Assembly (NCBI GenBank): GCA_041395745.1
Contig: JAWKZV010000001.1
Coordinates: 682,001 to 746,000 of the forward strand
Reading direction: 5' to 3'
Length of the DNA: 64,000 bases
Origin: Porticoccus sp041395745
Lineage (GTDB): Bacteria; Pseudomonadota; Gammaproteobacteria; Pseudomonadales; Porticoccaceae
Shown here: piece by piece, positions 1 through 8,770 of the stretch
Layout: every line of letters starts with the position of its first letter
How positions within the stretch are numbered: position 1 is the stretch's first letter
Position numbers and translations under genes: made by a program
The notes under the pieces: generated by a model
What the model was told of the DNA's origin: nothing
Databases searched by the model: none
What the model saw: only the letters and a program-made list of their open reading frames with translations

Positions 1-141
1 GGCGGTATTGGTCAGAAAGCGCAGAATGAGCCCTTCATTTCTGGCCGCACGAACGGCATCAGCGGCCCCCGGCACCGGCGCGTCGCCGACAAAAAGGACA
101 CCGTCCAGGTCGAGAAACAGCGCTTTGTAGGGCCTATTCAT
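1..141 (-). CDS. HAD-superfamily hydrolase, N-terminal fragment
   Basis: Only the first 47 codons are present; the gene runs off the left edge. The N-terminus contains DLDGVLFVGD, which is HAD motif I (DxDGV) with the nucleophilic Asp, followed by PVPGAADAVRAA and FLTNT, the motif II region. This arrangement is typical of HAD subclass IIA phosphatases (NagD / lysine-phosphohistidine phosphatase type), which hydrolyse phosphate esters in the cytoplasm. The substrate cannot be told from this fragment. The ATG at 139-141 is the only start before upstream non-coding sequence. Confidence 0.8.
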   Translation of the reverse strand, partial: MNRPYKALFLDLDGVLFVGDAPVPGAADAVRAARNEGLILRFLTNTA

Positions 142-169
142 CCTATGGCCTGTGGCTAAAATCGTAAAA

Positions 170-568
170 CTATTCGTTGATAGCCGGTTTTTCCTCGTCA
201 TCTCCTTGAGGACAGGGGCGACCGCTCTGGCGACGGGTTGCGCAGGCTTTTTTCACATGCTTGCGTTGGTCGATCAGCGATTCTATTGCTTCGCGAGGGT
301 TACTGGTGGTGTTTTGCTGGCAGTAATTGTCCATCCACTGGGCAACCGCATCAGCATCGTTGGTGCCCAGTACTCCGTCCGGGTCACTGCCGGAATACTC
401 GTACTGGTTGTAGGCGGTAATAAATCCCTGTAACCAGGCCAGGGATAATTGGTGATTACCGTTGCTGCGCGCTTCCATCCATTCGGGGCAGTTGAGAGAA
501 ACCTTCAGGGGCTCGGCCTGGAGCAGGGTAGGGGCCATCAATGCCAGCAGAATGGGAAGGTACTTCAT
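170..568 (-). CDS. Small secreted protein, Rap1a/Tai-like layout
   Basis: A 132-residue protein. The ATG at 566-568 is preferred over an upstream in-frame start because an AGGAA box precedes it and the product then opens with a clean Sec signal peptide (MKYLPILLALMAPTLLQA, cut before EP). The mature part has a Cys near the start, WLQGFITAYN, a second Cys in WMDNYC, and a basic C-terminus with two more Cys. The Cys-spacing and the WxxGF...WxDNYC pattern recall the Rap1a/Tai immunity-protein fold and related periplasmic proteins of unknown role. No toxin gene is adjacent, so an immunity role is not supported. It probably acts in the periplasm. Confidence 0.7.
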   Translation of the reverse strand: MKYLPILLALMAPTLLQAEPLKVSLNCPEWMEARSNGNHQLSLAWLQGFITAYNQYEYSGSDPDGVLGTNDADAVAQWMDNYCQQNTTSNPREAIESLIDQRKHVKKACATRRQSGRPCPQGDDEEKPAINE

Positions 569-659
569 GTGGTGATTCCTTGCTTTGATGTTGTGATCGG
601 GGGAATGAAGGTAGATTGCATCAAGTTTCCCCCTTCCATACAAGATGATTTTTCGTTAC

Positions 660-1751
660 TCAGCTGGTTGTGCCGTGTTTCATCAGGAATGCGCCGCATT
701 CCAGATGGTGGGTGTAGGGAAACTGGTCGAAGACTGCAAAGCGCTCAATCTGGTGAGAGCTGGCAAAGGCTTCCAGATTGGCCTTGAGGGTCACTGGATT
801 GCATGAAATATAGATGATGTTGTCGAAACGCTGGGCGAGTTCTACGGTGGCATCATCCAGTCCCGCTCGCGGAGGGTCGACAAAAATGGTGCTGAAACGG
901 TATTCACCGAGATTGATATCCTTGAGCCGTCGAAAGGGGCGGACACCGTTGAGGGCTTCCGTAAATTCCTCGCTGGACATCCTAACGATGGTGACGTTAT
1001 CAACGCCGTTGCTGGCCAGATTCAGCTGGGCGGAGCGCACCGACAGCTTGGAAATCTCTGTTGCCAGCACGCGATCAAATTGACCGGCGAGGACGCAGGT
1101 GAAATTGCCGTTACCGCAATAAAGCTCCAGCAGATCCCCTGTGCAGATAGAAGCGCTATCCAGTGCCCAGCCGAGCATCTTCTGGTTTACCTGGGCGTTG
1201 GGCTGGGTGAAACCACTTTCCACCTGCTGATAGCGGTATTCCCGCCCGGCCACGTGCAGGGTCTCGGTGACATAGTCCCTGTCGAGCACCAGTTTTTGTT
1301 TGCGGCTGCGGCCAATGATAGGAAACCCAAGGGTTGTCTGGAGTTGCCGGGCTTCCTGCTCCCACTGTTCATCCAGCGCCTTGTGGTAGATCAGGGTGAT
1401 CAGTGCCTCGCCACTCAGTGTCGTGAGAAACTCTGCTGAGAAAAGCCGACGGCTGAGTATGGGCGAAGCATTGATGGCTTCCAGCAACGGTGCCATCAGG
1501 TTGTTCATCAACTCTGAGCCTGGAGGGAACGACTCAATGGTATAAGGGGTCTTCTCGCCCGGCTGATTCATGGCGAAATGGGCGCGACCCTGTTCGTGCC
1601 AGATCCTGAATTCAGCCCGCATACGATAGTGCATGGGGGCGGAATCGTAGACCGTAATTTCAGGAAGAGGCAGTGTCTGAAATTCACTTTTCAGCCAGTT
1701 GATTTTCTCTTCCAGTTGGGAGCCGTAATTTTCAGGATTAACTTGTTGCAA
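660..1751 (-). CDS. trmA: tRNA (uracil-54-C5)-methyltransferase TrmA
   Basis: A 363-residue protein, the usual TrmA length (E. coli 366). It makes ribothymidine at U54 in the T-loop of tRNAs using S-adenosylmethionine. Visible motifs are the SAM-binding LLELYCGNGNF at about residues 207-217, DPPRAG at about 292-297, and SCNP with the catalytic nucleophile Cys317. The start is TTG; GGAGG lies about seven bases upstream and no better start exists. It lacks the TRAM domain and iron-sulfur cysteines of RumA/RlmD, which supports TrmA. Confidence 0.96.
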   Translation of the reverse strand: MQQVNPENYGSQLEEKINWLKSEFQTLPLPEITVYDSAPMHYRMRAEFRIWHEQGRAHFAMNQPGEKTPYTIESFPPGSELMNNLMAPLLEAINASPILSRRLFSAEFLTTLSGEALITLIYHKALDEQWEQEARQLQTTLGFPIIGRSRKQKLVLDRDYVTETLHVAGREYRYQQVESGFTQPNAQVNQKMLGWALDSASICTGDLLELYCGNGNFTCVLAGQFDRVLATEISKLSVRSAQLNLASNGVDNVTIVRMSSEEFTEALNGVRPFRRLKDINLGEYRFSTIFVDPPRAGLDDATVELAQRFDNIIYISCNPVTLKANLEAFASSHQIERFAVFDQFPYTHHLECGAFLMKHGTTS

Positions 1752-1954
1752 TGTGCGCCTCCAGTCAGGGCGCGCATTATAGCGGATAACCAGCTTGCGG
1801 ACTTTCTTGAGGACTTTCTTGATGACGTCCCTGCGGAATTTGCAGTGCGGAATTTTGAGTGTTGAAGAGAGTATTGGCAGGCATAACCAGTATGCTGCCA
1901 GTGGGAGAGGATGCCTGGTCAGGGCGAGTTCAGCGGTGTTTGGAGAGCACCGGA

Positions 1955-2293
1955 TTATTTCGCCTTGTGATCCCGCAACCGCTTCTGGATATCCAGGTAG
2001 CGGGGCATGGGGCCCACATCCTCGTAGATTTCATTGCCTTCCTCAACGCGAATCACCGTGGGCCCGGGTATGTAAGGCATTTCCGCCTCCAGGGTTTCCA
2101 GGGCGATGCTCAGCAGGTGAGCTGCGATCTCCTCGGATGGCAACTGGTACATCTCCGCCAGCGCCAGCAATTTGAGTCGATCCGGTTGGTGAATGTTGAT
2201 CGAGGTAGGTACCAGGTCAGCGTTCTCTGCTGAGCGTTTCTCCCAAGTGTCAAGCAATTGAGAAAAACCCAAATGGCATCCCTGATAATTCAT
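1955..2293 (-). CDS. Conserved small protein (Pseudomonas 'pilin assembly'-type hypothetical)
   Basis: A 112-residue soluble protein. The reading frame is open further upstream, but AGAGAGG sits just before the ATG at 2291-2293 and the conserved part begins there. It has no signal peptide or membrane segment. The pattern FSQLLDTWEKR ... LKLLALAEMY ... ALETLEAEMPYIPG ... YEDVGPMPRYL resembles a short gammaproteobacterial family often labelled 'pilin assembly protein' or 'type 1 pili tip component' without strong proof. I know of no confirmed function. It is divergent to yjbQ, so the two may share a regulatory region. Confidence 0.7.
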   Translation of the reverse strand: MNYQGCHLGFSQLLDTWEKRSAENADLVPTSINIHQPDRLKLLALAEMYQLPSEEIAAHLLSIALETLEAEMPYIPGPTVIRVEEGNEIYEDVGPMPRYLDIQKRLRDHKAK

Positions 2294-2366
2294 CGTAACC
2301 TCTCTTTGGCTTACCATGATGAACTCACAGATAATGTAAAACATCCGTTCCAAAAAAGGTACGGTT

Positions 2367-2783
2367 TTGGAGGCTCGATTGATTGATGTGATCAGCATTT
2401 CCGTATCCGGACAGGGGTTGCGGGATATAACGCCGGAGATCAACGCGGCGGTTTCACGGACTAATCTTTCCGAAGGATTGTGCACACTGTTTATCCAGCA
2501 CACATCCGCCAGTTTACTGATCCAGGAAAATTACGATCCTTCGGCGAAAGTCGACCTCGAGCGCTGGCTCAACCGGTTGGTGCCAGAGGGCGATCCGCTG
2601 TTCACCCACACCCTGGAGGGCGCTGATGATATGCCCGCGCATATCAAGGCCAGCCTTACCGCTACTTCTTTGTCCGTACCCATCATGAATGGACGGTTGG
2701 CCCTGGGGACCTGGCAGGGAATTTTTCTGTGGGAACACCGCCACCACCGGGGTAATCGCAAAGTGATTTTACACGCCATCTGA
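2367..2783 (+). CDS. YjbQ-family protein (UPF0047)
   Basis: A 138-residue single-domain protein of the YjbQ/UPF0047 family, whose members show weak thiamine-phosphate synthase activity in vitro; the cellular role is unsettled. Family signatures seen are FIQHTSASLLIQEN, the acidic DD...H stretch (GADDMPAHIKAS), and the C-terminal LGTWQGIFLWEHR. No ATG fits: an in-frame stop lies at 2337-2339, and TTG at 2367 is preceded at good spacing by a purine-rich AAAAAAGG box, so TTG is taken as the start. The product is cytoplasmic. Confidence 0.9.
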   Translation: MEARLIDVISISVSGQGLRDITPEINAAVSRTNLSEGLCTLFIQHTSASLLIQENYDPSAKVDLERWLNRLVPEGDPLFTHTLEGADDMPAHIKASLTATSLSVPIMNGRLALGTWQGIFLWEHRHHRGNRKVILHAI

Positions 2784-2954
2784 TTTATTCACTTTTGATA
2801 TAAATTATTTTTTTCCTCCACAGGTCAAATGGTTAACGCCAACTATACTTTAGGTGTTGGTGAGGCCCTGACCAAAGCAGTCAAGGTTTGGGCGCAGGCG
2901 ATAGATTTTTCTATTACAGGCATAGCCTGAAAAAAGATAACTGGAGGGCAAGTT

Positions 2955-3512
2955 ATGAGACGTTATTATTTCGTCAGCGATGACTTGGACGATCTCAGTT
3001 TGATTGAAAAGGAACTCGAAGATCGCGGGTTGTCCACACCCCAGATACATGTGTTGAGCCTGGATGACGCAGGGCTACAACAACATCACCTGAACGATGT
3101 GGCTCCGTTGATGCGCAAGGATGTGTTCAGATCCGTCGGCAAGTCAGCGGTATATGGATTTCTCTCCGCAGTGCTGGTGATATTTTTTGCCATTTTCTCA
3201 GGTGCGACAGAGTCAATCGGCTGGGCGCCGTTTGTATTGCTGGCAGTCATCGTGATGGGGCTGATTGCCTGGGAAGGAGGGATGTGGGGTATCCAGGAGC
3301 CTAACATTCACTTCAAAAGATTCCAGGAAGCACTCAATAATGGCAAACATGTCCTGTATGTGGAGGTGAGCAAGGGTAAGCAGGAAACGCTGTTGAAAGA
3401 AGTGACCAGCCGGCATTCCAAATTACAGGCAGCCGGGTGGGAGCCTTCATCCAACAACCTGCTGATCGGCGCTGAAAACAGCGCCCACCGGTTCGCCAAA
3501 TGGGCTCCCTGA
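2955..3512 (+). CDS. Two-TM membrane protein of unknown function
   Basis: A 185-residue protein. CTGGAGGG lies nine bases before the ATG. Residues 1-60 are soluble and acidic, beginning RRYYFVSDDLDDL. Two hydrophobic segments follow (about 66-83, GFLSAVLVIFFAIFSG, and about 90-108, APFVLLAVIVMGLIAWEGG). A cytoplasmic-looking tail has NGKHVLYVEV and a basic C-terminus. The ferredoxin-like beta-alpha pattern on both sides of a two-helix hairpin is seen in conserved gammaproteobacterial hypotheticals. I do not recognise an enzymatic motif. It is a single-gene unit ended by the hairpin at 3554-3581. Confidence 0.75.
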   Translation: MRRYYFVSDDLDDLSLIEKELEDRGLSTPQIHVLSLDDAGLQQHHLNDVAPLMRKDVFRSVGKSAVYGFLSAVLVIFFAIFSGATESIGWAPFVLLAVIVMGLIAWEGGMWGIQEPNIHFKRFQEALNNGKHVLYVEVSKGKQETLLKEVTSRHSKLQAAGWEPSSNNLLIGAENSAHRFAKWAP

Positions 3513-3553
3513 ACTGACATTAGTCAGTATGAGCTGAGCGGCAAACCGGTTAC

Positions 3554-3581
3554 AGGCGGCCCTGCGTGGCCGCCTTTCTAT
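3554..3581 (+). terminator. Rho-independent terminator
   Basis: An 8-bp perfect stem, AGGCGGCC paired with GGCCGCCT around a 6-base loop, followed by TTCTATTT. It sits 42 bases after the stop of the two-TM protein and before the convergent phhB, so it probably ends the plus-strand transcript. Confidence 0.75.
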
Positions 3582-3628
3582 TTGTGCTTAAGATTTGGGT
3601 TCAGGGGGGCGGTTCAGGGTCCCGGCGC

Positions 3629-3967
3629 CTATGAGGCTAATAGCTCATCTGTGCGGGCTGCCATGATGAAATCGTTGCGGTGCAATCCGCCTATCTTGTG
3701 GGTCCACCAGGTGACGGTGAGTTTGCCCCATTCCACCAGCAACGCAGGGTGATGACCTTCTGCTTCTGCCAGCTCTCCCACCCGATTGGCAAACGCAATA
3801 GCCTCCATGAAATTGCCGAACGGAAATTGTCGCTCCAGTTGCCTTACTCCGTCCCTGACAACGACTCTCCAATCGGGTAGTTGTGCCAGCAATTCACCTT
3901 CCTGTTCCAGGCTTACCTGCGGGGCTCCTATCCGGCACGCTTCGCAGTGTTCACGGGCTATGGCCAT
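3629..3967 (-). CDS. phhB: 4a-hydroxytetrahydrobiopterin dehydratase
   Basis: A 112-residue pterin-4-alpha-carbinolamine dehydratase, which recycles the pterin cofactor of aromatic amino acid hydroxylases. The family pattern is clear: EGHHPALLVEWGKL, then TWWTHKIGGLHRNDF, giving the active-site His-His pair, the later His and the Asp. GGAGG precedes the ATG. No phenylalanine hydroxylase gene is in the window, so the partner must be elsewhere or the protein has the bifunctional DCoH-like role known in some bacteria. Confidence 0.95.
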   Translation of the reverse strand: MAIAREHCEACRIGAPQVSLEQEGELLAQLPDWRVVVRDGVRQLERQFPFGNFMEAIAFANRVGELAEAEGHHPALLVEWGKLTVTWWTHKIGGLHRNDFIMAARTDELLAS

Positions 3968-3989
3968 ATTCCACCTCCAGAAAAGAAGA

Positions 3990-4298
3990 TCAGAGACAAT
4001 TTTTAGGTTTAGGCAAACCTGCCAGCATTGCCACTTCTTTGGCGGGACTGGAGGGAAAAAGTTGCATCAGATAGATACTGCGGGCCTTTGCAATATCCAG
4101 ATGATCGGAGATATAGCGGGTCAGAGGGCGCATTGATGGGGAGAAACCGTAGTCGGCATAGAATTGCCGTGCCACCCGGAGTATCTCCAGGTGGGCTTCG
4201 GTCAATTCCCTGTTTTGCTCGGCTGCGAGCTGCCTGGCCGTGTTTTCTGACCAGGCAGGCAGCTTGTCTAGGTGGCTGGTGGACAGACTATCGTTCAC
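3990..4298 (-). CDS. tusE: Sulfur-relay protein TusE/DsrC family
   Basis: A 102-residue DsrC/TusE-fold protein. TusE accepts sulfur from TusBCD and passes it to MnmA for 2-thiouridine at the tRNA wobble position. The C-terminus GLPKPKNCL carries the single conserved Cys101 on the flexible arm; the second Cys of true sulfite-reductase DsrC proteins is absent, so TusE is the better call. The start is GTG. It lies four bases downstream of the yccA stop, the same neighbour pair seen in enterobacteria, suggesting co-transcription. Confidence 0.93.
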   Translation of the reverse strand: MNDSLSTSHLDKLPAWSENTARQLAAEQNRELTEAHLEILRVARQFYADYGFSPSMRPLTRYISDHLDIAKARSIYLMQLFPSSPAKEVAMLAGLPKPKNCL

Positions 4299-4302
4299 CG
4301 GA

Positions 4303-4953
4303 TCAGTCGTTGCTGAGGCCGATCAGGCTCAGAAGGCTGGTAAAGAGGTTGTAGATCATCACGTAAAGGGTGACGGTGGCGGAGATGTAGTTACGTTCGC
4401 CTCCGTGAATGATGGCGCTGGTTTGCCACATGATGATCCCGGCGGAGAGGAACAGGAACATACAGGAGATAGCCAGCGCCAGCCCCTGGATGTGCAGGAA
4501 GGCATTGGCAATCGCGGCCACGAAGGCTACCAGTACACCGGTCATCAGGAAGCCGGTCATGAATGACAGTTCCTTACGGGTGATCAGCACGTAGGCGGAA
4601 CAGCCCATAAAGATGACAGCGGTTCCTCCCAGGGCAGTCATAATGGGCTCAGCACCGGAAGTGGCGAGATAGAAACCCAGAATCGGTCCTAGAGTGAAGC
4701 CCATCCAGCCGGTCAGGGCAAATACCCAGAACAGGCCGGCAGCGCTGTTCTTGTTCTTTTCCACCATCCACAGGCAGATAAAGTAGGGCAACAGCATCCA
4801 GAGGCCCATGAACGGTGCGTTGATAGCCATTGCCACACCAGACATGACAGCGCTGAAGGCCAGGGTCATGGCCAGCAGGGCATAGGTGTTGCGCAGCACT
4901 TTGGTGGCTGCGGGGTCGAGCGTCGTGGAAATAATTGCTTTTTCAATCGCCAT
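4303..4953 (-). CDS. yccA: Bax inhibitor-1/YccA family inner membrane protein
   Basis: A 216-residue polytopic protein with about seven hydrophobic segments and the family's C-terminal LYVMIYNLFTSLLSLIG. E. coli YccA is an inner membrane substrate and modulator of the FtsH protease; the broader BI-1 family includes pH-dependent calcium leak channels. The ATG at 4951-4953 is chosen because GAGGA lies eight bases upstream; longer in-frame starts lack such a box. It precedes tusE, probably in one transcript. Confidence 0.93.
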   Translation of the reverse strand: MAIEKAIISTTLDPAATKVLRNTYALLAMTLAFSAVMSGVAMAINAPFMGLWMLLPYFICLWMVEKNKNSAAGLFWVFALTGWMGFTLGPILGFYLATSGAEPIMTALGGTAVIFMGCSAYVLITRKELSFMTGFLMTGVLVAFVAAIANAFLHIQGLALAISCMFLFLSAGIIMWQTSAIIHGGERNYISATVTLYVMIYNLFTSLLSLIGLSND

Positions 4954-5032
4954 GGAAAATATCCTCATTCCGTTGGTTGGCAGCTTGGACACATCTTACA
5001 AGCTGGAAGTTTCAAATCAACGCCTGCGGCAG

Positions 5033-6199
5033 TTATTCGTCGTCACGGAAAAAGTCCAGTATGGCCTCCTGCTGTGCGAGTCCATCGTGATATCCCAGCT
5101 CCAGCAACTTGCGGCAGAAGCCACGGCAGAACAGCAGGTAGCTCGCAGCGTTGACACCGCCACCCCGGGCGGTTGCACCGGTTATCTTGAGGAAGGTGCG
5201 AATACTCTTTGGAAGTTCATCGAGATACTCACTGGCAATCCGGTTGATTGATTGCGATGGCAGGATAGCCAGGGATTTCACTGGTTTCAGGTCAGACAGG
5301 CCTTTCCGTTCACGCTCGGAGGCGCTCATGTTCATGGCCAGCCGGTTGATGTTGCTGAGCGTTTCAAGGTCACTTTCGATGGTATCAATGAAGGCACTGT
5401 TGAACATGTGGCCCATGATCTGGGCAATGGAAGGTGAGTGCTCAGAGTAGGCCGTCACCGGCCCCTGGCTGGTGATGCGACTGTCACTGACGCCGATGAC
5501 AAATACTTTTCCGGCTCCGAGCCGCAAAGCGGGGCTGATGGGCTTGAGTTGACGCAAGGCGCCATCGCCAAAAAAGTGGTCCTCTACTTTCATGGCAGGA
5601 AAGAGAATCGGAATAGCGGAAGATGCCATCAGATGGTTGATATTCAAATCTGTATGCAGCCCCACCTGGCGTGTTTTCTGCCAGGGACTCAACTGTTCGA
5701 CCCCCTGAAAAAAGGTGACGGATTTGCCAGTGCTATAGCTCATGGCCGTAATGCTGACCGCTTCCAGTTCTCCGTTGGCAATGGCTTCCTTAATGTGTCG
5801 AAAACGAATGTAGTTATCCAGCAGATCCCGCAACGGAGTGTTGTCCAGCAAGGCCTTGGGGCGGCCAATGGCATAGCCGCTATGGAACAGCGATAACAGC
5901 ATGTTGAGCAGGTTTTTCCCCACCCCAACAAAGTCAGTACGGTAGACCTTTTCGGCATCCAACTGGCGCCATATGGCTTCCAGCTTCTTGATGCGCAGAC
6001 TGAACGGCCCGGCTCGCCCGGCGATGGCCAGCGCGTTAATCGCTCCGGCGGAGGTGCCACATATGATGGGGAATGGGTTCTTGGTCTCCCTCGGCAGGGT
6101 TTCGGCAATAGCGCGAAGAACACCCACCTGATATGCCGCTCTGGCGCCGCCGCCAGACAGTACTAGTCCCGCCTTCGAATTGTTGTCGTTTCTTGTCAT
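5033..6199 (-). CDS. Patatin-like phospholipase
   Basis: A 388-residue patatin-fold lipid acyl hydrolase with a Ser-Asp dyad. GGGARAAYQVG (about residues 16-26) forms the oxyanion hole, GTSAG (48-52) holds nucleophile Ser50, and GDGA (211-214) holds the catalytic Asp. There is no signal peptide or autotransporter domain, so this is the cytosolic or membrane-peripheral RssA/YlbK-like class rather than secreted ExoU or PlpD. The substrate is unknown. It is transcribed divergently from comEC across about 160 bases. Confidence 0.92.
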   Translation of the reverse strand: MTRNDNNSKAGLVLSGGGARAAYQVGVLRAIAETLPRETKNPFPIICGTSAGAINALAIAGRAGPFSLRIKKLEAIWRQLDAEKVYRTDFVGVGKNLLNMLLSLFHSGYAIGRPKALLDNTPLRDLLDNYIRFRHIKEAIANGELEAVSITAMSYSTGKSVTFFQGVEQLSPWQKTRQVGLHTDLNINHLMASSAIPILFPAMKVEDHFFGDGALRQLKPISPALRLGAGKVFVIGVSDSRITSQGPVTAYSEHSPSIAQIMGHMFNSAFIDTIESDLETLSNINRLAMNMSASERERKGLSDLKPVKSLAILPSQSINRIASEYLDELPKSIRTFLKITGATARGGGVNAASYLLFCRGFCRKLLELGYHDGLAQQEAILDFFRDDE

Positions 6200-6358
6200 G
6201 TGTTGTGGGTGGATGACCCCCTGCTAACTGAAGGCACTATTCTGGGGCAGATTGGCCAACGGTGCCAACACCAACTGATACGAACGGTTTCTGTCGAGCA
6301 ATGTTCACGCTGGTGGTTATACTGGTTTTTCCAATGACATCAAATGGCGGTGACAGGG

Positions 6359-8638
6359 ATGCGCCCCATACATGTATCTTTCAGCTTTGCTGTGGGCATT
6401 CTCGGTGTGGCCTACTGGCCTGCACTACCCAGTGGTTATGTCCTTGCAGGGTTATTTCTTACCGGCGTGGCCTGCCTGTTATGGCAACAGCGGCTCGTAG
6501 GGTGGCTGCTCTTTGGAATCTGCTATGGGTGTGGCTGGGGACATTACAGTCTGTCCCATCAGTTACCCGATGCCTTGACGCCCTCTGATCATGTCGTCGT
6601 TGGTAAGGTAGTCGGCTTGCCGCAACGGGATGGCGATCGAGTCAGATTCAACCTGAAGTTACTGGAATCCAAGACAGCTACCCAACTAAAACAGTTGAGG
6701 CTGAGTTGGTATCGGACCAACCAGGAACTGGAGCCGGGTCAGATCTGGCAGCTGGAAGTTCGCTTGCGGCGTCCCAGGGGTAGTGTCAATCCGGGTGGAT
6801 TCGACTACCAGGCATGGTTGCTGGGGCAGGGGGTTTCCGCCACCGGGTATGTACTGGACAGAAGTGAAAGTAAATTACTAGGCAGCCAACCCGCTGTTGA
6901 CCATTGGCGCTATCAACTTCGCCACTCCATAACTGCATCTGCAACCAGTGCCGAGACAGCTGGTTTGATTTCGGCCCTGACCATTGGTGACCGATCACTG
7001 ATCCCGACATCCCTCTGGCAGAGATTATCGCAGCTGGGATTAGTACATCTGCTGGTGGTATCCGGTCTGCATATTGGTTTTGTGGCTGCGATAGGCTTCG
7101 GATTAGGGGCTGCGGCCTCACGTATCGGATTGTTTTTCGGCATAGCTCTGAATTCCTGTTATGCCGGGGCTCTCACGGCCTTGTTGGCGGCTGTGGTGTA
7201 TGCCGCCATGGCTGGGTTCAGCCTGCCTACCCAGCGGGCACTGGTGATGTCTGCAGCTGTATTAATGGCCCTGCTGGCTAATCGGTACATCAGTATGTCA
7301 ACCTGCTTTGGCCTAGCACTCGCTGTCGTGGCTCTGCTGGACCCTCTTGCTGCCAGCAGTGTCGGTTTCTGGTTGTCCTTCGGTGCAGTCGCAGGTCTGC
7401 TGTGGTTATTGCCCACAGCTCCTCGTGATTCCAGGTGGCGCCAATTGTTGAGAGTGCAATGGTTGGTGTTTTTGTTGATGTTGCTGCCGCTAGTGTTCTG
7501 GCAATTGCCCGTGGCCTGGTTGGCACCGGTTGTTAACGCATTGGCAATACCCTGGGTGGGATTCCTGATCCTGCCATGCTGTTTTGCCGGGATGATTGCT
7601 GCGCCGCTGAGCAGTTCTCTGGCAGATTTTTTCTGGTCTATTGCCGACTGGCAGTTGCAGTTGTTTTTGACGACGACTCAGTCTGTTGTACCTCCCGGCT
7701 GGCTCCCCGCACATCCATCCTGGGCGCTGTCTGGGGCAGCGGGCTGGCTGATGGTGGCAGCCGTTGGACTGTTTCTATTGCCCAGGGGAATTCCCGGGCG
7801 TTATCTCTTTCTGCCATTGCTACTGACGCTGGTCTGGCTGCCAGGGACTAATCCTTACCCATTGTCATTGACGGTGCTGGACGTGGGGCAGGGCCTCGCA
7901 GCGGTGGTGCGTACAGAAAATCACACACTGATTTATGACACCGGGCCAGCCTATGGCGAACAGTTTGATGCTGGCAGTGCCGTGGTGGCTCCATTCTTGC
8001 GAAAGCAGGGAATAGCAAGAGTGGATCGGCTGGTCGTCAGTCACGATGACAATGATCACGCCGGGGGAAGTGAAGGGCTGGTGGCACTGTTTCCTCCTCA
8101 GGATTGGCTTGCTGGCGAGCCGGTAGGTGAACGAACATCGGCGGCAAAAAAATGTGTAGCTGGGGAGAGTTGGCATTGGGATGGTATTGAATTCCGGTTC
8201 ATTCATCCCGGTGAGCGGTCGATGGAGTCGGGTAATAACAGTTCCTGTGTATTACTGGTGAGCTACCGGGATCAGGTCATTCTTCTCCCTGGTGATATAG
8301 AAACAGCGGTGGAGAACAAACTCCGGGGAGAATTATCCGATTTGCCGGCAGGGGTTAGTGTTCTTGTTGCCCCACATCACGGCAGTAAAACATCATCCTC
8401 GTCCGCCTTTGTCTCTGCAGCAAAAGCCCGACATGTTGTTTTCTCTGCGGGGTATCGTCATCACTTTGGCCACCCGAATCCCGAGGTCGTTGCCAGGTAC
8501 AGGACGGTGATGGCACAGGTGTGGAATACGGCGGAGCAGGGCGCTATTCAATTTGATTGGGACCATCGGGGAACACTGCATGTCAGTACGGCGCGCGGTG
8601 ATCGTCGCCGTTACTGGTATTCGCGTCGTCAAGAGTGA
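6359..8638 (+). CDS. comEC: ComEC/Rec2 DNA uptake channel
   Basis: About 759 residues. It forms the inner membrane channel that carries single-stranded DNA into the cytoplasm during natural transformation. The layout is complete: N-terminal helices and OB-like ComEC_N-term region, a polytopic Competence domain (including LLVVSGLHIGF), and a C-terminal metallo-beta-lactamase domain with LDVGQG, SHDDNDHAGG and PHHGSKTSS. The ATG at 6359 is preferred over 6344 because GGCGGTGA, close to the full anti-Shine-Dalgarno match, lies just before it. It is followed by exbB, the common gammaproteobacterial order. Confidence 0.95.
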   Translation: MRPIHVSFSFAVGILGVAYWPALPSGYVLAGLFLTGVACLLWQQRLVGWLLFGICYGCGWGHYSLSHQLPDALTPSDHVVVGKVVGLPQRDGDRVRFNLKLLESKTATQLKQLRLSWYRTNQELEPGQIWQLEVRLRRPRGSVNPGGFDYQAWLLGQGVSATGYVLDRSESKLLGSQPAVDHWRYQLRHSITASATSAETAGLISALTIGDRSLIPTSLWQRLSQLGLVHLLVVSGLHIGFVAAIGFGLGAAASRIGLFFGIALNSCYAGALTALLAAVVYAAMAGFSLPTQRALVMSAAVLMALLANRYISMSTCFGLALAVVALLDPLAASSVGFWLSFGAVAGLLWLLPTAPRDSRWRQLLRVQWLVFLLMLLPLVFWQLPVAWLAPVVNALAIPWVGFLILPCCFAGMIAAPLSSSLADFFWSIADWQLQLFLTTTQSVVPPGWLPAHPSWALSGAAGWLMVAAVGLFLLPRGIPGRYLFLPLLLTLVWLPGTNPYPLSLTVLDVGQGLAAVVRTENHTLIYDTGPAYGEQFDAGSAVVAPFLRKQGIARVDRLVVSHDDNDHAGGSEGLVALFPPQDWLAGEPVGERTSAAKKCVAGESWHWDGIEFRFIHPGERSMESGNNSSCVLLVSYRDQVILLPGDIETAVENKLRGELSDLPAGVSVLVAPHHGSKTSSSSAFVSAAKARHVVFSAGYRHHFGHPNPEVVARYRTVMAQVWNTAEQGAIQFDWDHRGTLHVSTARGDRRRYWYSRRQE

Positions 8639-8770
8639 TAGCGGCGCGGATTTGTGATGGAGCCCAGGAATTGAGGTAATCAACGTTGGCAGCGGGTTCT
8701 GATCACCATTGAATATGATAAAGTCTGGAGCATTCCACGCCCGTGACCATTTCAGAATTAGGGGAAAGAC

